The notes beneath the pieces were generated by a model, which was not told where the DNA came from, made no database searches, and saw nothing but the letters and a program-made list of their open reading frames with translations. A stretch of DNA of 64,000 nt from W0P28-013 sp051870755. GTDB lineage: Bacteria; Bacteroidota; Bacteroidia; Bacteroidales; Paludibacteraceae. Where the stretch lies: positions 75,274 to 139,273 of the forward strand of contig JBJECE010000018.1 of the NCBI GenBank assembly GCA_051870755.1, read 5' to 3'. The translations under genes were made by a program, and so were the position numbers. Shown piece by piece: positions 8,827 through 17,457 of the stretch; position 1 is the stretch's first letter; the number at the start of each line of letters is the position of its first letter.

Positions 8827-11397
8827 TTAAAATGCTATGAGATAACGGATTAACTTTTGTTCCGTTTTGGCGGTCGAAGCCGTGTTGTCCTCGTCCATGT
8901 TGAAGGTATAGGCATTTGCCTTATTCGCTTCGGTCGATGACCAATAAATGCCTGCCGTATTCAACAGCGTAGCCGTCGGCCGCTGGTTGGTGATGTAGGC
9001 GTTGATGTCGGTCAGTCTGTTCTGAATGCTCACCCATTCGTCTGCCGAAGGTATGTACCAACCGGCTCCTATGGTTTGCGCCTGCTGCAACAGCGGATAT
9101 TTGGACGGGTCGGCTTGCGCGGCCATTTTTTGCGTATTGGCACTGCCGTCGTCCATGGAGTTGGCACCTATCGAGTCGGTATCTACCGTGCACCATGCCA
9201 ATTTGTACTCGGCCAACGTGATGGCATAGCCGTGTATGCCGCCCGTGTTGGTGGTATAGACAATGCCGAGCGTGTCGCCGCCCACAATGTACAAATCGCC
9301 CGGTTTATAACTGATTTGGTTTTCGTCTTTGCTGGTCGTTTCTGCCCACGACAGGCGGCGCATCGGGCGCACACCGTATTTGGTGGCTTTCGCATCGTCG
9401 AACGCATTGCCTTTGGTTACCGTAAAAGTTTCGCCACCGGAGGTAGTACTATAATCTTTTGCCGTAACGGCGTAAGCAAAGTCGCGGCCGCTCTCGGTCG
9501 ATGTCCAATAGACGCTCTGGTTGATGGCTTTGGCGCCGGGTATGCTGTTGAGTTGCGTGTTGAGTACATCGACATTGGCAACGATGTTCAGCATCTCTTT
9601 TTGCGAAGGCAGATACCACGAGTCGCCGACGGTGGCGCAGGTTTTGAATGCCGGATAGGCTGCTCCCCAGTTGCTTATATTTTTAATGGTGGTCATGTTG
9701 GTCAGGCCGTTGTTCTGGCTGGTACTTTTCGTTTCGGTTGGCAACGTGCCTGTGTAGCCGTCGTTCCAGCAGCCATCTACTGCTAACGGGTCCCACTGCA
9801 CGGAGGCGAAGTCGGTCAGTCCCACTATTTTTGCAAATCGCCCAACGGTCGATAGTTCGCATACGATGCCTTCGGCTTCGCCTGCGGCGTTGAAGTAGAT
9901 GTCGCCCACTTTGTAGGTGGTGGCGGTGGTGTTTGCCCAATCGGGTTCAACCCACGCTAATTGGCCGTCCGCTATGGCGAGGAATTGTCCCTCTTCGCCC
10001 AACGGCAAGGTCTTCCATTGGGATTCGCTCCAATAGAGAATGTCGCCTTCGGCCGATCCTTGCGGTCTGCCCGATATATCGTCCCAAACGGGTTTGCTGC
10101 CGGCGTCGGGCGCATATTTGGCTATCGAATCTTGCAGATTCGGTTTGTCGCTCAAATCGTTGTAACTGCCCGAAAATGAGCCGTTTTCCGATAGCGTTGG
10201 TTTGTCTGTCAGGTCGTTGTAACTGCCCGATGTGGCTACTTTGGCCAAGGCGGGCGCGTTTGTCAAGTCGTTGTAACTGCCCGATGTGGCAACGTTGGCC
10301 AATGTAGGTTTGTCTTGTAGGTCATCGTATTTGCCTGTGGTTGCCACGGTTGCGAGCGTCGGTTTGCCGTTCAAGTCGCTGTAGTCGCCCGACGTGGCCA
10401 CGGTGGCGAGTGCCGGTTTGTCTGTCAAGTCGTTGTAACTGCCCGATGTGGCTACAACGGCCAAGTCCGGTGAGTTTGTCAAGTCGCTGTAGTTGCCCGA
10501 AAATCCGTACACTCTGATAGAGTCTTTGATGTTCGGTCGTCCGCTCAGGTCGCTGTAGTCGCCCGAGAAAGTGCCGTCTGCCGATAGGCTTGGTCTGTCT
10601 GTCAGGTCGTTGTAACTGCCCGAAGTGGCTACTTTGGCCAAGGTGGGCGCGCCTTGCAGGTCGCTGTAATTGCCTGTAGTTGAAACGGTTGCGAGCGCCG
10701 GTTTGTCTTGCAGGTCGTCGTATTTGCCTGTGGTTGCCACGGTTGCGAACACCGGTTTGCCGTTCAAGTCGCTGTAGTTGCCAGACGTGGCAACGGTTGC
10801 GAGTGTCGGTGTGCCTTGCAGGTCGCTGTACTCGCCCGTAGTGGCCACTGCGGCCAATTCGGGCGTGTTGGTCAAGTCGTTGTAGTTACCCGAAAAACCA
10901 CCTCCGCCGTACGCAGGAACATCTACCAAATCGTTGTACGATACAGGCTCGGACAACTTGGCAGCCGTATTGGCGTACAAAGCGTATGGCACGCTCAATA
11001 GTTGCGTTGTCGATTGCGTTGTGAACGAAAACCCGCCGTCAGGGTCAACGGCGATGGTCAAAAAATAAGGACCGTTAGCCCAATCAATCGTAGCGAAATC
11101 GCCAATGATGGGTGTCCCAACACCGAGTTTCAGTGTAACAAGACCGTTGGCATTCGTTTTGCCCGAGAAATTCTCCGAGTAAACCGTTGTGCCGTCGGTA
11201 CTGCCTTGGAGAATGCTTGCCTGTACCGTAACGGTACGGTCGGCTGCAATAGTGCCTTGGCTGGTACGAACTACAGCCTGAAAAGTCATGGCTTCGGGTG
11301 CTTGCGCAACGCAAAGACTACACCCTGCTATGACCATCAGGAATAGTAAAAAACTTCTTTTGAAAAGATTTGACTTTGTTGTCATTTTGTTTTGCAT
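8827..11397 (-). CDS. Secreted tail-fibre-like repeat protein with two Lcl/FISUMP-like domains
   Basis: 856 residues. An N-terminal export signal (residues about 11-32) contains both an IAGC lipobox-like site and an AQ signal-peptidase-I site, so lipoprotein versus soluble is undecided. Residues 35-145 match the common Bacteroidota module that begins FQAVVR and ends TQLLSVPYALYA. Residues 154-424 hold about fifteen copies of an 18-residue repeat, consensus SG-Y-x-DL-x-x-KP-x-LA-x-VAT. Two modules with GDSWYLPSQKEM/YWTSTES and GAGWYIPSADEW/YWSSTEA signatures follow (roughly 495-700 and 700-856), resembling Lcl_C (DUF1566) or Fib_succ_major C-type-lectin-like folds. The ATG at 11397 directly follows the upstream stop codon; a second ATG at 11385 is possible. 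Cotranscribed with both neighbours. Function unknown, probably a surface fibre or adhesin. Confidence 0.85.
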   Translation of the reverse strand: MQNKMTTKSNLFKRSFLLFLMVIAGCSLCVAQAPEAMTFQAVVRTSQGTIAADRTVTVQASILQGSTDGTTVYSENFSGKTNANGLVTLKLGVGTPIIGDFATIDWANGPYFLTIAVDPDGGFSFTTQSTTQLLSVPYALYANTAAKLSEPVSYNDLVDVPAYGGGGFSGNYNDLTNTPELAAVATTGEYSDLQGTPTLATVATSGNYSDLNGKPVFATVATTGKYDDLQDKPALATVSTTGNYSDLQGAPTLAKVATSGSYNDLTDRPSLSADGTFSGDYSDLSGRPNIKDSIRVYGFSGNYSDLTNSPDLAVVATSGSYNDLTDKPALATVATSGDYSDLNGKPTLATVATTGKYDDLQDKPTLANVATSGSYNDLTNAPALAKVATSGSYNDLTDKPTLSENGSFSGSYNDLSDKPNLQDSIAKYAPDAGSKPVWDDISGRPQGSAEGDILYWSESQWKTLPLGEEGQFLAIADGQLAWVEPDWANTTATTYKVGDIYFNAAGEAEGIVCELSTVGRFAKIVGLTDFASVQWDPLAVDGCWNDGYTGTLPTETKSTSQNNGLTNMTTIKNISNWGAAYPAFKTCATVGDSWYLPSQKEMLNIVANVDVLNTQLNSIPGAKAINQSVYWTSTESGRDFAYAVTAKDYSTTSGGETFTVTKGNAFDDAKATKYGVRPMRRLSWAETTSKDENQISYKPGDLYIVGGDTLGIVYTTNTGGIHGYAITLAEYKLAWCTVDTDSIGANSMDDGSANTQKMAAQADPSKYPLLQQAQTIGAGWYIPSADEWVSIQNRLTDINAYITNQRPTATLLNTAGIYWSSTEANKANAYTFNMDEDNTASTAKTEQKLIRYLIAF
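10126..10938 (-). repeat. Tandem array of about fifteen 54-bp coding repeats
   Basis: Encodes residues 154-424 of the 856-residue protein. Each unit carries Y-x-DL followed by K/A/R-P and a VAT[ST]G spacer; two units are longer (FSG with DGT, and the DSI-containing ones). About ninety residues (207-298) recur as 338-429, showing duplication of a block of five units. Confidence 0.85.
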
Positions 11398-11892
11398 TTA
11401 TTTTTTGATAATTTGGAAAGTATTTTGTTGTAATTTATCGGCTGTTATCAGGCGCAATAGATATATGCCTGCCGGTAGTGTACTGAAATTCAACGTGAAA
11501 GTTGCAGGTTGGCTCGTGGCGCGCATAATTATCTGACCATTGCTGCCAATCACTTCGCAATCGATGGGCTGTTCGCCGGTCGTCAGTATATGCAACAAAG
11601 CAGATGTAGGGTTGGGATACACACTGACATCTGCTTGCAAATTGTTTTCGACGTTCGGAATTTGGTCGATGGTCAACGGATACGTTTGCAACACGCCTAT
11701 CGTAATCGAGCCTTCGCTGCTCTCGGCATAACCGGCCACCGCCTGCCCGATACTGTACGTCATGTCCGGACCATCGGCGCCGGTGGTAACGACCGCCGTC
11801 TGAGCCGACAAACACACGCTGACGCACAGACAACAAACGAGCGACATGAAACGTTGTGTTCGGCCACTTAAAATTTGTATGCTGTACAACAT
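11398..11892 (-). CDS. Small T9SS type A sorting-domain protein
   Basis: 164 residues. There is a hydrophobic export signal (about residues 14-31, ending LSAQ), then a short domain with the YSIGQ motif found in a family of small Bacteroidota exported proteins, then a T9SS C-terminal sorting domain: VSVYPNPTSALLHI near residue 90, GQIIMRA, and a closing AGIYLLRL-like strand followed by a basic tail (FQIIKK). The T9SS domain should direct it through the type IX machinery to the cell surface. It is first in the minus-strand set and abuts the next gene without a gap. A TAnnTTTG -7 element lies just upstream at 11918-11925. Confidence 0.85.
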   Translation of the reverse strand: MLYSIQILSGRTQRFMSLVCCLCVSVCLSAQTAVVTTGADGPDMTYSIGQAVAGYAESSEGSITIGVLQTYPLTIDQIPNVENNLQADVSVYPNPTSALLHILTTGEQPIDCEVIGSNGQIIMRATSQPATFTLNFSTLPAGIYLLRLITADKLQQNTFQIIKK

Positions 11893-11917
11893 AATTTTTA
11901 CCTTAAAAATTCGGCTG

Positions 11918-11925
11918 CAAAGTTA
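11918..11925 (-). promoter_or_regulatory. Probable -7 element of the minus-strand surface-protein set
   Basis: On the minus strand this reads TAACTTTG, matching the Bacteroidota -7 consensus TAnnTTTG, 26 bases before the ATG at 11892. No convincing TTTG -33 box lies 19-21 bases further upstream, so only half the promoter is supported. Confidence 0.5.
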
Positions 11926-12085
11926 CATAAAATTTTTGATATTATGTACGATTTTGGCTAAATTTTTTAGCATTTTTTTTTTTTTTGAAACTATTTAATT
12001 TTATAGAATTATTTAATAATCAAATTATTAGTGGTTTTTATAGTCAATTTATGCACCAAAATGCGAAAAATACGTAAAAACTCGT

Positions 12086-12117
12086 ATTGTGATAATCAAT
12101 ATTTTGTTGTAACTTTG
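12086..12117 (+). promoter_or_regulatory. Bacteroidota promoter for the 1,520-residue T9SS protein
   Basis: ATTG at 12086-12089, a 20-base spacer and TAACTTTG at 12110-12117 fit the phylum's TTTG-N19/21-TAnnTTTG consensus. The ATG follows 25 bases later. The 250-base AT-rich divergent region 11893-12142 holds this promoter and the opposing -7 element; otherwise only homopolymer A/T runs are seen there. Confidence 0.65.
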
Positions 12118-12142
12118 TGGCGTAATCTTAATATGTTTAATT

Positions 12143-15100
12143 ATGTTCAAAAAATTATCTTTATTAGTAGTTGCATCTTTGGCGTGCGTGTCGCTGATGG
12201 CGGCGCCTGCCAACGCCCAAAAAGTGCAGAAAGAGTCGCGTTTCGCATGGCTGAAAAGTGTGGAACAGCAGGCTCCGACAAAAGCGCCTGCGGTTGTGCC
12301 GCAGCCACAGCGCGAACGTAGCACGGTCGAACCAAGACCGTTGAGAAGTGTGCAGAATCAACAAAAAAGTTTGTTCAAAGCACCGGTGGTGAGTAACGAC
12401 ACCATATTTATTACTGAACAAGATTTGCCTTACACCGTCGATACCCGCCTCTCGGCAAACGCGGTGGTGGCGCTGAAACTGTCCGAAAAGACCAAAGTCG
12501 CTGTGTCGGTGAGTGCCGAAATGGCCGGCGAGTGGTATGCCTTGCAGGTCGATGGCGTGCAGGTGGGTTCGGGCATGACCGTGCTTATTCACGAGTGGCC
12601 GGCCGGCCAAGTGGCTGTGCTGCCGGTGGCGAATTACGATCAATATGTAGGGCGCCCGTGCAAACTTGCTTTCAGTGTGGTGGACGATGCCGACATCGTG
12701 TCGAGCATCACCGATTTGGCGGTCGATACCGTTAAATCGCTGCCGTTTTCGGCCTCCGAAACCGCGCCGCAAGCCGTGAAATATCTGTACGTCATGACAA
12801 TGGACGGCTTCGATTTTTATTGTCCGATAGCTGCCAAGGCGTTCTACTACCGGGCACCTAAAGATTTGAAGTATGCGATTACGGCGTCGGATATTATCTG
12901 TTCGCTGGATGCGGCTTTGACTCCTGTCATGGAAAATTACGGCACGCCTGCCGTCAATAAAGACGTGAAGGCCGACTCTGTTTCGACCTATGTGGTGCGA
13001 TCGACCGATGGCACGTTCGAGTTCGATATGAAAGAGGGCGAACTGCCCGCCTATCAACTTAATGGCACACCGGAAGTAACGCAGGTGGAACTGCCGTTCC
13101 GTTACGAAGGCACTTTGTCGCATGCGTGTACCGGAGCGTGGTTGGGCTTGAAATACGATGCCTATGTGTTTACACTGACCAAACAGGCCCGAGTGCGTGT
13201 GTATAATTCGCAGTCTGTCTATGTGTATCTGTCCGATTCCGATGGCTTTGGGAAAGGATTAAGTTATGGCACGTCCGATGTATTGGAGCCGGGTACCTAT
13301 GTGGTTGAATGTTACAGTGCTTCTGACGAGTTTGCTGCTGTCGATTATTGCTTGTTTATCGATACGGCGGCTGTGGCTTCGTCGGACATTCCGCTTTACG
13401 ACACCATGCCGTACGATGGCTCGCTTACCGTTGGCAAAACAGCGTATGGCACTATCGTTCGTACCGATGGTCAATTTGTTCAGTTGGGCGCTGATTCCTA
13501 CGCAACCGGCTTTGCCAAAGGGTTCAAAGTGGAGTTGGAACCGGGCTCCTATCGTGCAGCACTTACTGTGTCGGGCGATGCCGGCGTGGGCAAAGGTGCT
13601 GTTTTGGCCGTCTATTCGCAACTGACCGGCACGCTGACCGACGATATTGTGGATTTCGTTGCTGACTATGTATATGATTATCAGCACCAAACCTCTTGCT
13701 CGGTGGCGCGCGAATTTTCGGTAACCAAGGCGGGTACTTACTATGTGGCGATTGCCGATTGGTTCGACGATTGCTCCAATAACTATGCGTTGTCGGTCGA
13801 GAAGTTCGTGCCCGATCACTTCACCGAGATAACACTGCCGTTTGCTGCCGACGATGTATTGTTTGACCCTACCGATGCCGCTTCGTATTTAGGTTATTTT
13901 CAGACCGTAGGCTACGCCTTCCTGGTGCCGCAAGATACGTTGCTCAAAGTGTCGCTGCAATCAGACAACGGTGAGTTTGGAGCGTGGATTACATCCTCGT
14001 TAAATGAGTCTTCGGTTGCCGATGTTTATTCGGGCGAGTCGTATGTGTCTGTGCCGGCCGGCTATTGGTATATGCCTATTGTCGAGTGGCGCAATCAAAA
14101 AGCGACGTTCAGCATCGCGCTGGAATATTCCGACAAACAAATTACGACCGACACCATCACGCTCGACTCGTTGTTGCATGCCGCCAAAGTGGTCGAGGCT
14201 GTCGAAAACGAGGCGCTTTTCTTGGGGTCTAAACCGACCGAGTTGGTCGAAGATATTGAAGGCATAACGCGCTATGCCTACGCCTACAACATGGCGCTCG
14301 ACTCGGGCGAATGTGTGCGCTTCACACGCACCTGCAATTACGACGAATATCTGTTTGTCTATCGTGCTACGACCGATACGTTCGAATTGTGGGATAAATA
14401 CGACGATTCCTTCCCTCTGATTGAAGCGAACAGTACCACCAATTACTATTTTGTGGTGTCGTCGTTTGGTGAATGTAGAATGGGCAATATTACCTTGTCG
14501 CTGACAAAACTGGCAAAAGACAAAATAATCTCGGTGGACTCAGTGCTGAATCATGCCATCGACATCACGCTGCCGTATCACGCCGAGGGTGAGTTCAGTG
14601 ATGCATCTGCCGATTATTACGAGGACAGCCGCTATCGCCAAGTGTACCGCGTGCAGTTGACGGAAGGCTCAGTGGCCGAGTTCCGAATGCAGGCCAAGAA
14701 TTTCAGTTATAATGTTGATCCGAGAATTGAATTCTACGATGCAGATACAAATTTGGTCGATTTGGTCGATTATGGGCTCACCATATCTTATGTGTACGCA
14801 GTCGATTCAACTGCCTATTATTATGTGGTACTCACCACTGATGACGAGGGAGGCGAAGGTACTTATTTGTTCGATGCCAACGCTGTGCAGACGACGGTTA
14901 CCAAGGACGAATTGGTGGCCGCTGCAATGCTGCTCGACCAAATGCGCGGCACACGCACGGCCGACAAACCGCAAGCCAATGGCACCGAAGGCTCGTTCGA
15001 TTGTTGGTACAACTTGGCGCTGGATTCGGCACAAGTTTTCCTCTTCAGTTTCGAGTCTATGAATAATATAGGCACTTTTGATGTATATAAAAAGGTGGGC

Positions 15101-16705
15101 GAAACGATGACTGACGTTTCGTGCCCTTGGATAGCCGGTAATACATGGTATCTGCAGGCCGATACGGTGGCAACCTACTATTTGAGAATATCTTTAGCCT
15201 CCTCGTTCGATAGTTTGACGTTCGACTACAAAAAGACGGAACGCTTAGACCAACTGCCGGTTCAAACGGTCGATTCCTATCTGCGGCTGAACGGCGTATT
15301 CGATACCGACAACTATCATTTGATGGCTATAATGGATCAACCGGCCTTGACTACCGACCTGTATAGCGTGCAACGCAACGCCGGCGAGGGACTCGCACTC
15401 ATGCGTCGTAATACGCGTGGTGGTTTAATGGTAATGATATCGGAAACGATGATGAGTAGTGATGGCGTTCAAAATCTGCCCGACGCATCGGCCGCTGTAA
15501 CGGATTCGCTGATCTTGGCGTCCGATTGGAATACAACGGTTTACAATCGTCCCGACTACGACTTCTTGTTGCACACCACCTTGTCATTGGATACGATATT
15601 AACACATGCACCGGAACTCGATTTCGCCACTTTGCCTGTCAGCAAAAATGGTACCATCGATCGACTCTTTGCCGAAAATGCTTGGTACTACAATGGCTCT
15701 GACAACTATGCCGTATTCGGAGCCTACAAGGTGGATATGAAAGCCGGCCAAACACTTCAATTCACAGGCTCCGGCAATTTTGAATATATGATGGAGGTTT
15801 ATACCTATGACGGCACCGCATTTAATCCTGTTTCCTATAATAGTGGCTTCGATATGTCGTTCCGGGCATCGAGCGCCGACACCTATTATATTGTATTGCT
15901 GACGCAATTGTATGATTATTCGAGCGTGTTCGACCTGTTGGACGGCACCTACGCTTACACGCTGCAAAACCCGATGGTGCTAACCGAAATCGTCGCTGTT
16001 GATGTCGATTGCGCATCTGTCGTAACCGACGACATCGAATCGGAAGTTGCTGCACGCATGGCTCTAGTCGAACTGCAACTCACTATGACTGCCCAAAACG
16101 GCGCTGTCATCAATGTTGCTAACACGTCGTCGGCTTGGGTGCTCGATGCCGAACTGACCACGGCGTCCTATACCGTAACCTTGCCCGAAGGCTATATCTT
16201 TGTCGAAGGTGTTAATCCGACTGTTACGGTGCTGGTTAACCCAGTTACTGTCGATGTGCAGGCCGGCGCAAACGGTACCGTATCGCCCGCCGGCAGCAAA
16301 GTGGTGCGCCGCAACTCGTCGATGACGCTCAACATCGCTGCCAACGAAGGCTACGTTGTCGATGCCGTCAAAGTGAATGGCGAACCGGCTTCGTGTGATG
16401 TCGTGGGCAAATCGTCCGGCGAATTTACTTTTGTGGCCAATCAGAACATGGCAGTCGAAGTAACATTCCGTCTTTCTACGGCCATCGACCAAGTGCTGAC
16501 GAAACAGGCTGTAGTTTACACGCAACAGCGCACGTTGGTTATCGATGGTGTTGAGGCCGGAACCGACATCCGCATCTACACAGTGGCCGGCACGCTCATT
16601 TGCGCCGACAAAGCCACCTCGACCACGCAGGCATACACCATGCCGACAGCCGGTTTGTACATTGTACGCATCGGTTTGCAGATCGAAAAGGCTATTTGCA
16701 AATAG
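12143..16705 (+). CDS. Large secreted modular protein with T9SS C-terminal domain
   Basis: 1,520 residues. Signal peptide at residues 1-25 (LSLLVVASLACVSLMAAPANA). The body consists of degenerate beta-rich modules of roughly 150-300 residues that begin with a DSLLHAA / DSVLNHA / DTILTHA helix followed by an ITLPF- or ITLPY-type strand, and that carry recurrent phrases such as GTYYVAIADW and TYYLRIS. This resembles pre-peptidase (PPC-like) beta-sandwiches, but I cannot assign a family firmly. Around 1369-1446 there is an InlB/Flg_new-like bacterial repeat (ANGTVSPAG, NEGYVVDAVKVNG). Residues from about 1454 form a T9SS sorting domain (IRIYTVAGT, AGLYIVRIG). No catalytic motif recognised. The ATG at 12143 follows a good promoter; an out-of-frame ATG at 12133 is not used. 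A terminator follows. Confidence 0.85.
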   Translation: MFKKLSLLVVASLACVSLMAAPANAQKVQKESRFAWLKSVEQQAPTKAPAVVPQPQRERSTVEPRPLRSVQNQQKSLFKAPVVSNDTIFITEQDLPYTVDTRLSANAVVALKLSEKTKVAVSVSAEMAGEWYALQVDGVQVGSGMTVLIHEWPAGQVAVLPVANYDQYVGRPCKLAFSVVDDADIVSSITDLAVDTVKSLPFSASETAPQAVKYLYVMTMDGFDFYCPIAAKAFYYRAPKDLKYAITASDIICSLDAALTPVMENYGTPAVNKDVKADSVSTYVVRSTDGTFEFDMKEGELPAYQLNGTPEVTQVELPFRYEGTLSHACTGAWLGLKYDAYVFTLTKQARVRVYNSQSVYVYLSDSDGFGKGLSYGTSDVLEPGTYVVECYSASDEFAAVDYCLFIDTAAVASSDIPLYDTMPYDGSLTVGKTAYGTIVRTDGQFVQLGADSYATGFAKGFKVELEPGSYRAALTVSGDAGVGKGAVLAVYSQLTGTLTDDIVDFVADYVYDYQHQTSCSVAREFSVTKAGTYYVAIADWFDDCSNNYALSVEKFVPDHFTEITLPFAADDVLFDPTDAASYLGYFQTVGYAFLVPQDTLLKVSLQSDNGEFGAWITSSLNESSVADVYSGESYVSVPAGYWYMPIVEWRNQKATFSIALEYSDKQITTDTITLDSLLHAAKVVEAVENEALFLGSKPTELVEDIEGITRYAYAYNMALDSGECVRFTRTCNYDEYLFVYRATTDTFELWDKYDDSFPLIEANSTTNYYFVVSSFGECRMGNITLSLTKLAKDKIISVDSVLNHAIDITLPYHAEGEFSDASADYYEDSRYRQVYRVQLTEGSVAEFRMQAKNFSYNVDPRIEFYDADTNLVDLVDYGLTISYVYAVDSTAYYYVVLTTDDEGGEGTYLFDANAVQTTVTKDELVAAAMLLDQMRGTRTADKPQANGTEGSFDCWYNLALDSAQVFLFSFESMNNIGTFDVYKKVGETMTDVSCPWIAGNTWYLQADTVATYYLRISLASSFDSLTFDYKKTERLDQLPVQTVDSYLRLNGVFDTDNYHLMAIMDQPALTTDLYSVQRNAGEGLALMRRNTRGGLMVMISETMMSSDGVQNLPDASAAVTDSLILASDWNTTVYNRPDYDFLLHTTLSLDTILTHAPELDFATLPVSKNGTIDRLFAENAWYYNGSDNYAVFGAYKVDMKAGQTLQFTGSGNFEYMMEVYTYDGTAFNPVSYNSGFDMSFRASSADTYYIVLLTQLYDYSSVFDLLDGTYAYTLQNPMVLTEIVAVDVDCASVVTDDIESEVAARMALVELQLTMTAQNGAVINVANTSSAWVLDAELTTASYTVTLPEGYIFVEGVNPTVTVLVNPVTVDVQAGANGTVSPAGSKVVRRNSSMTLNIAANEGYVVDAVKVNGEPASCDVVGKSSGEFTFVANQNMAVEVTFRLSTAIDQVLTKQAVVYTQQRTLVIDGVEAGTDIRIYTVAGTLICADKATSTTQAYTMPTAGLYIVRIGLQIEKAICK

Positions 16706-16735
16706 TGACGAAATAGTTGCTGTTAAAGCATTTTT

Positions 16736-16770
16736 AAGCGACCGGCCGGAGTGTCGGTCGCTTTCTTTTT
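16736..16770 (+). terminator. Intrinsic terminator after the T9SS protein gene
   Basis: AGCGACCG at 16737-16744 pairs with CGGTCGCT at 16755-16762 around a 10-base loop and is followed by a T-rich tract (TTTCTTTTTT). It separates the surface-protein gene from the ribosomal cluster. Confidence 0.85.
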
Positions 16771-16855
16771 TGCGAAATACAAAAAAACTTATCAACAACT
16801 TAACGCTCTGATTTTATGACAATTATGTTCTTTATAGCAAGTTTTTATAAAAACA

Positions 16856-16887
16856 TTTGGTAGTTTCGTAAAAAAGATGTAATTTTG
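16856..16887 (+). promoter_or_regulatory. Promoter of the ribosomal supercluster (upstream of rpsL)
   Basis: TTTG at 16856-16859, a 20-base spacer and TAATTTTG at 16880-16887 form a perfect Bacteroidota-type promoter. A 55-base leader precedes the rpsL ATG. No other equally good promoter was noticed inside the cluster. Confidence 0.8.
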
Positions 16888-16942
16888 CAAGCCCAAATAG
16901 TGGGAAAAGTTAACAATTTTAGTAATACAAAAATCAGAAAAA

Positions 16943-17317
16943 ATGCCTACAATTCAACAATTAGTTAGAAAAGGAAGGGTTGTTCTGGAAGACAACAGCA
17001 AGGCTCCAGCCTTGGATTCTTGTCCTCAACGCCGTGGCGTTTGTGTGCGTGTTTACACGACTACGCCTAAAAAGCCGAACTCTGCCATGCGTAAAGTGGC
17101 TCGTGTTCGTCTGACAAATGCGAAAGAGGTCAATGCCTATATCCCCGGCGAAGGACACAACTTGCAAGAGCACTCCATCGTTCTCGTTCGTGGCGGCCGT
17201 GTAAAAGACCTCCCCGGTGTTCGTTATCACATCGTTCGTGGTACACTCGATACCGCAGGCGTTACATCGCGCACACAACGTCGTTCGAAATACGGTGCTA
17301 AACGTCCGAAAAAATAA
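16943..17317 (+). CDS. rpsL: 30S ribosomal protein S12
   Basis: 124 residues, the length of E. coli S12. S12 lies at the decoding centre of the small subunit. The conserved loop TPKKPNSAMRK (residues 41-51) and the RGGRVKDLPGVRYH block are intact; lysine is present at the positions where streptomycin-resistance changes usually occur, so this looks wild type. It is the first gene of the supercluster; 140 bases containing a small hairpin separate it from rpsG. The usual rpoB-rpoC neighbourhood is not directly upstream. Confidence 0.98.
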   Translation: MPTIQQLVRKGRVVLEDNSKAPALDSCPQRRGVCVRVYTTTPKKPNSAMRKVARVRLTNAKEVNAYIPGEGHNLQEHSIVLVRGGRVKDLPGVRYHIVRGTLDTAGVTSRTQRRSKYGAKRPKK

Positions 17318-17392
17318 CCAAACCTATTAAATTAACACAAAGTACTAAAAATTGTTTTTGATTTTTTGAGCCTTGATGAGGGTTGAGTAAAT

Positions 17393-17408
17393 GCGTTCGA
17401 CGGAACGC
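17393..17408 (+). promoter_or_regulatory. Small hairpin in the rpsL-rpsG spacer
   Basis: GCGTTC, loop GACG, GAACGC: a perfect 6-bp stem in the 140-base spacer, about 50 bases before the rpsG ATG. It could be a leader structure bound by S7 (S7 is the regulator of the str operon in E. coli), but only the stem itself is seen. Confidence 0.3.
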
Positions 17409-17457
17409 GTTGAAGACAAACAGACAGCCAAAACAAAAACGTAATCTTTATTGAAAA

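Noticed and set aside
10126..10938. CRISPR-like regular repeats
   Set aside because: The 54-bp units have no variable spacers and form an in-frame protein repeat.
8827..11397. Diversity-generating retroelement
   Set aside because: Lectin-like heads are present, but no reverse transcriptase, template repeat or accessory gene was found in the window.
16943..17317. Streptomycin-resistance change in S12
   Set aside because: The conserved lysines in TPKKPNS and RVKDLPG are present, as in sensitive strains.
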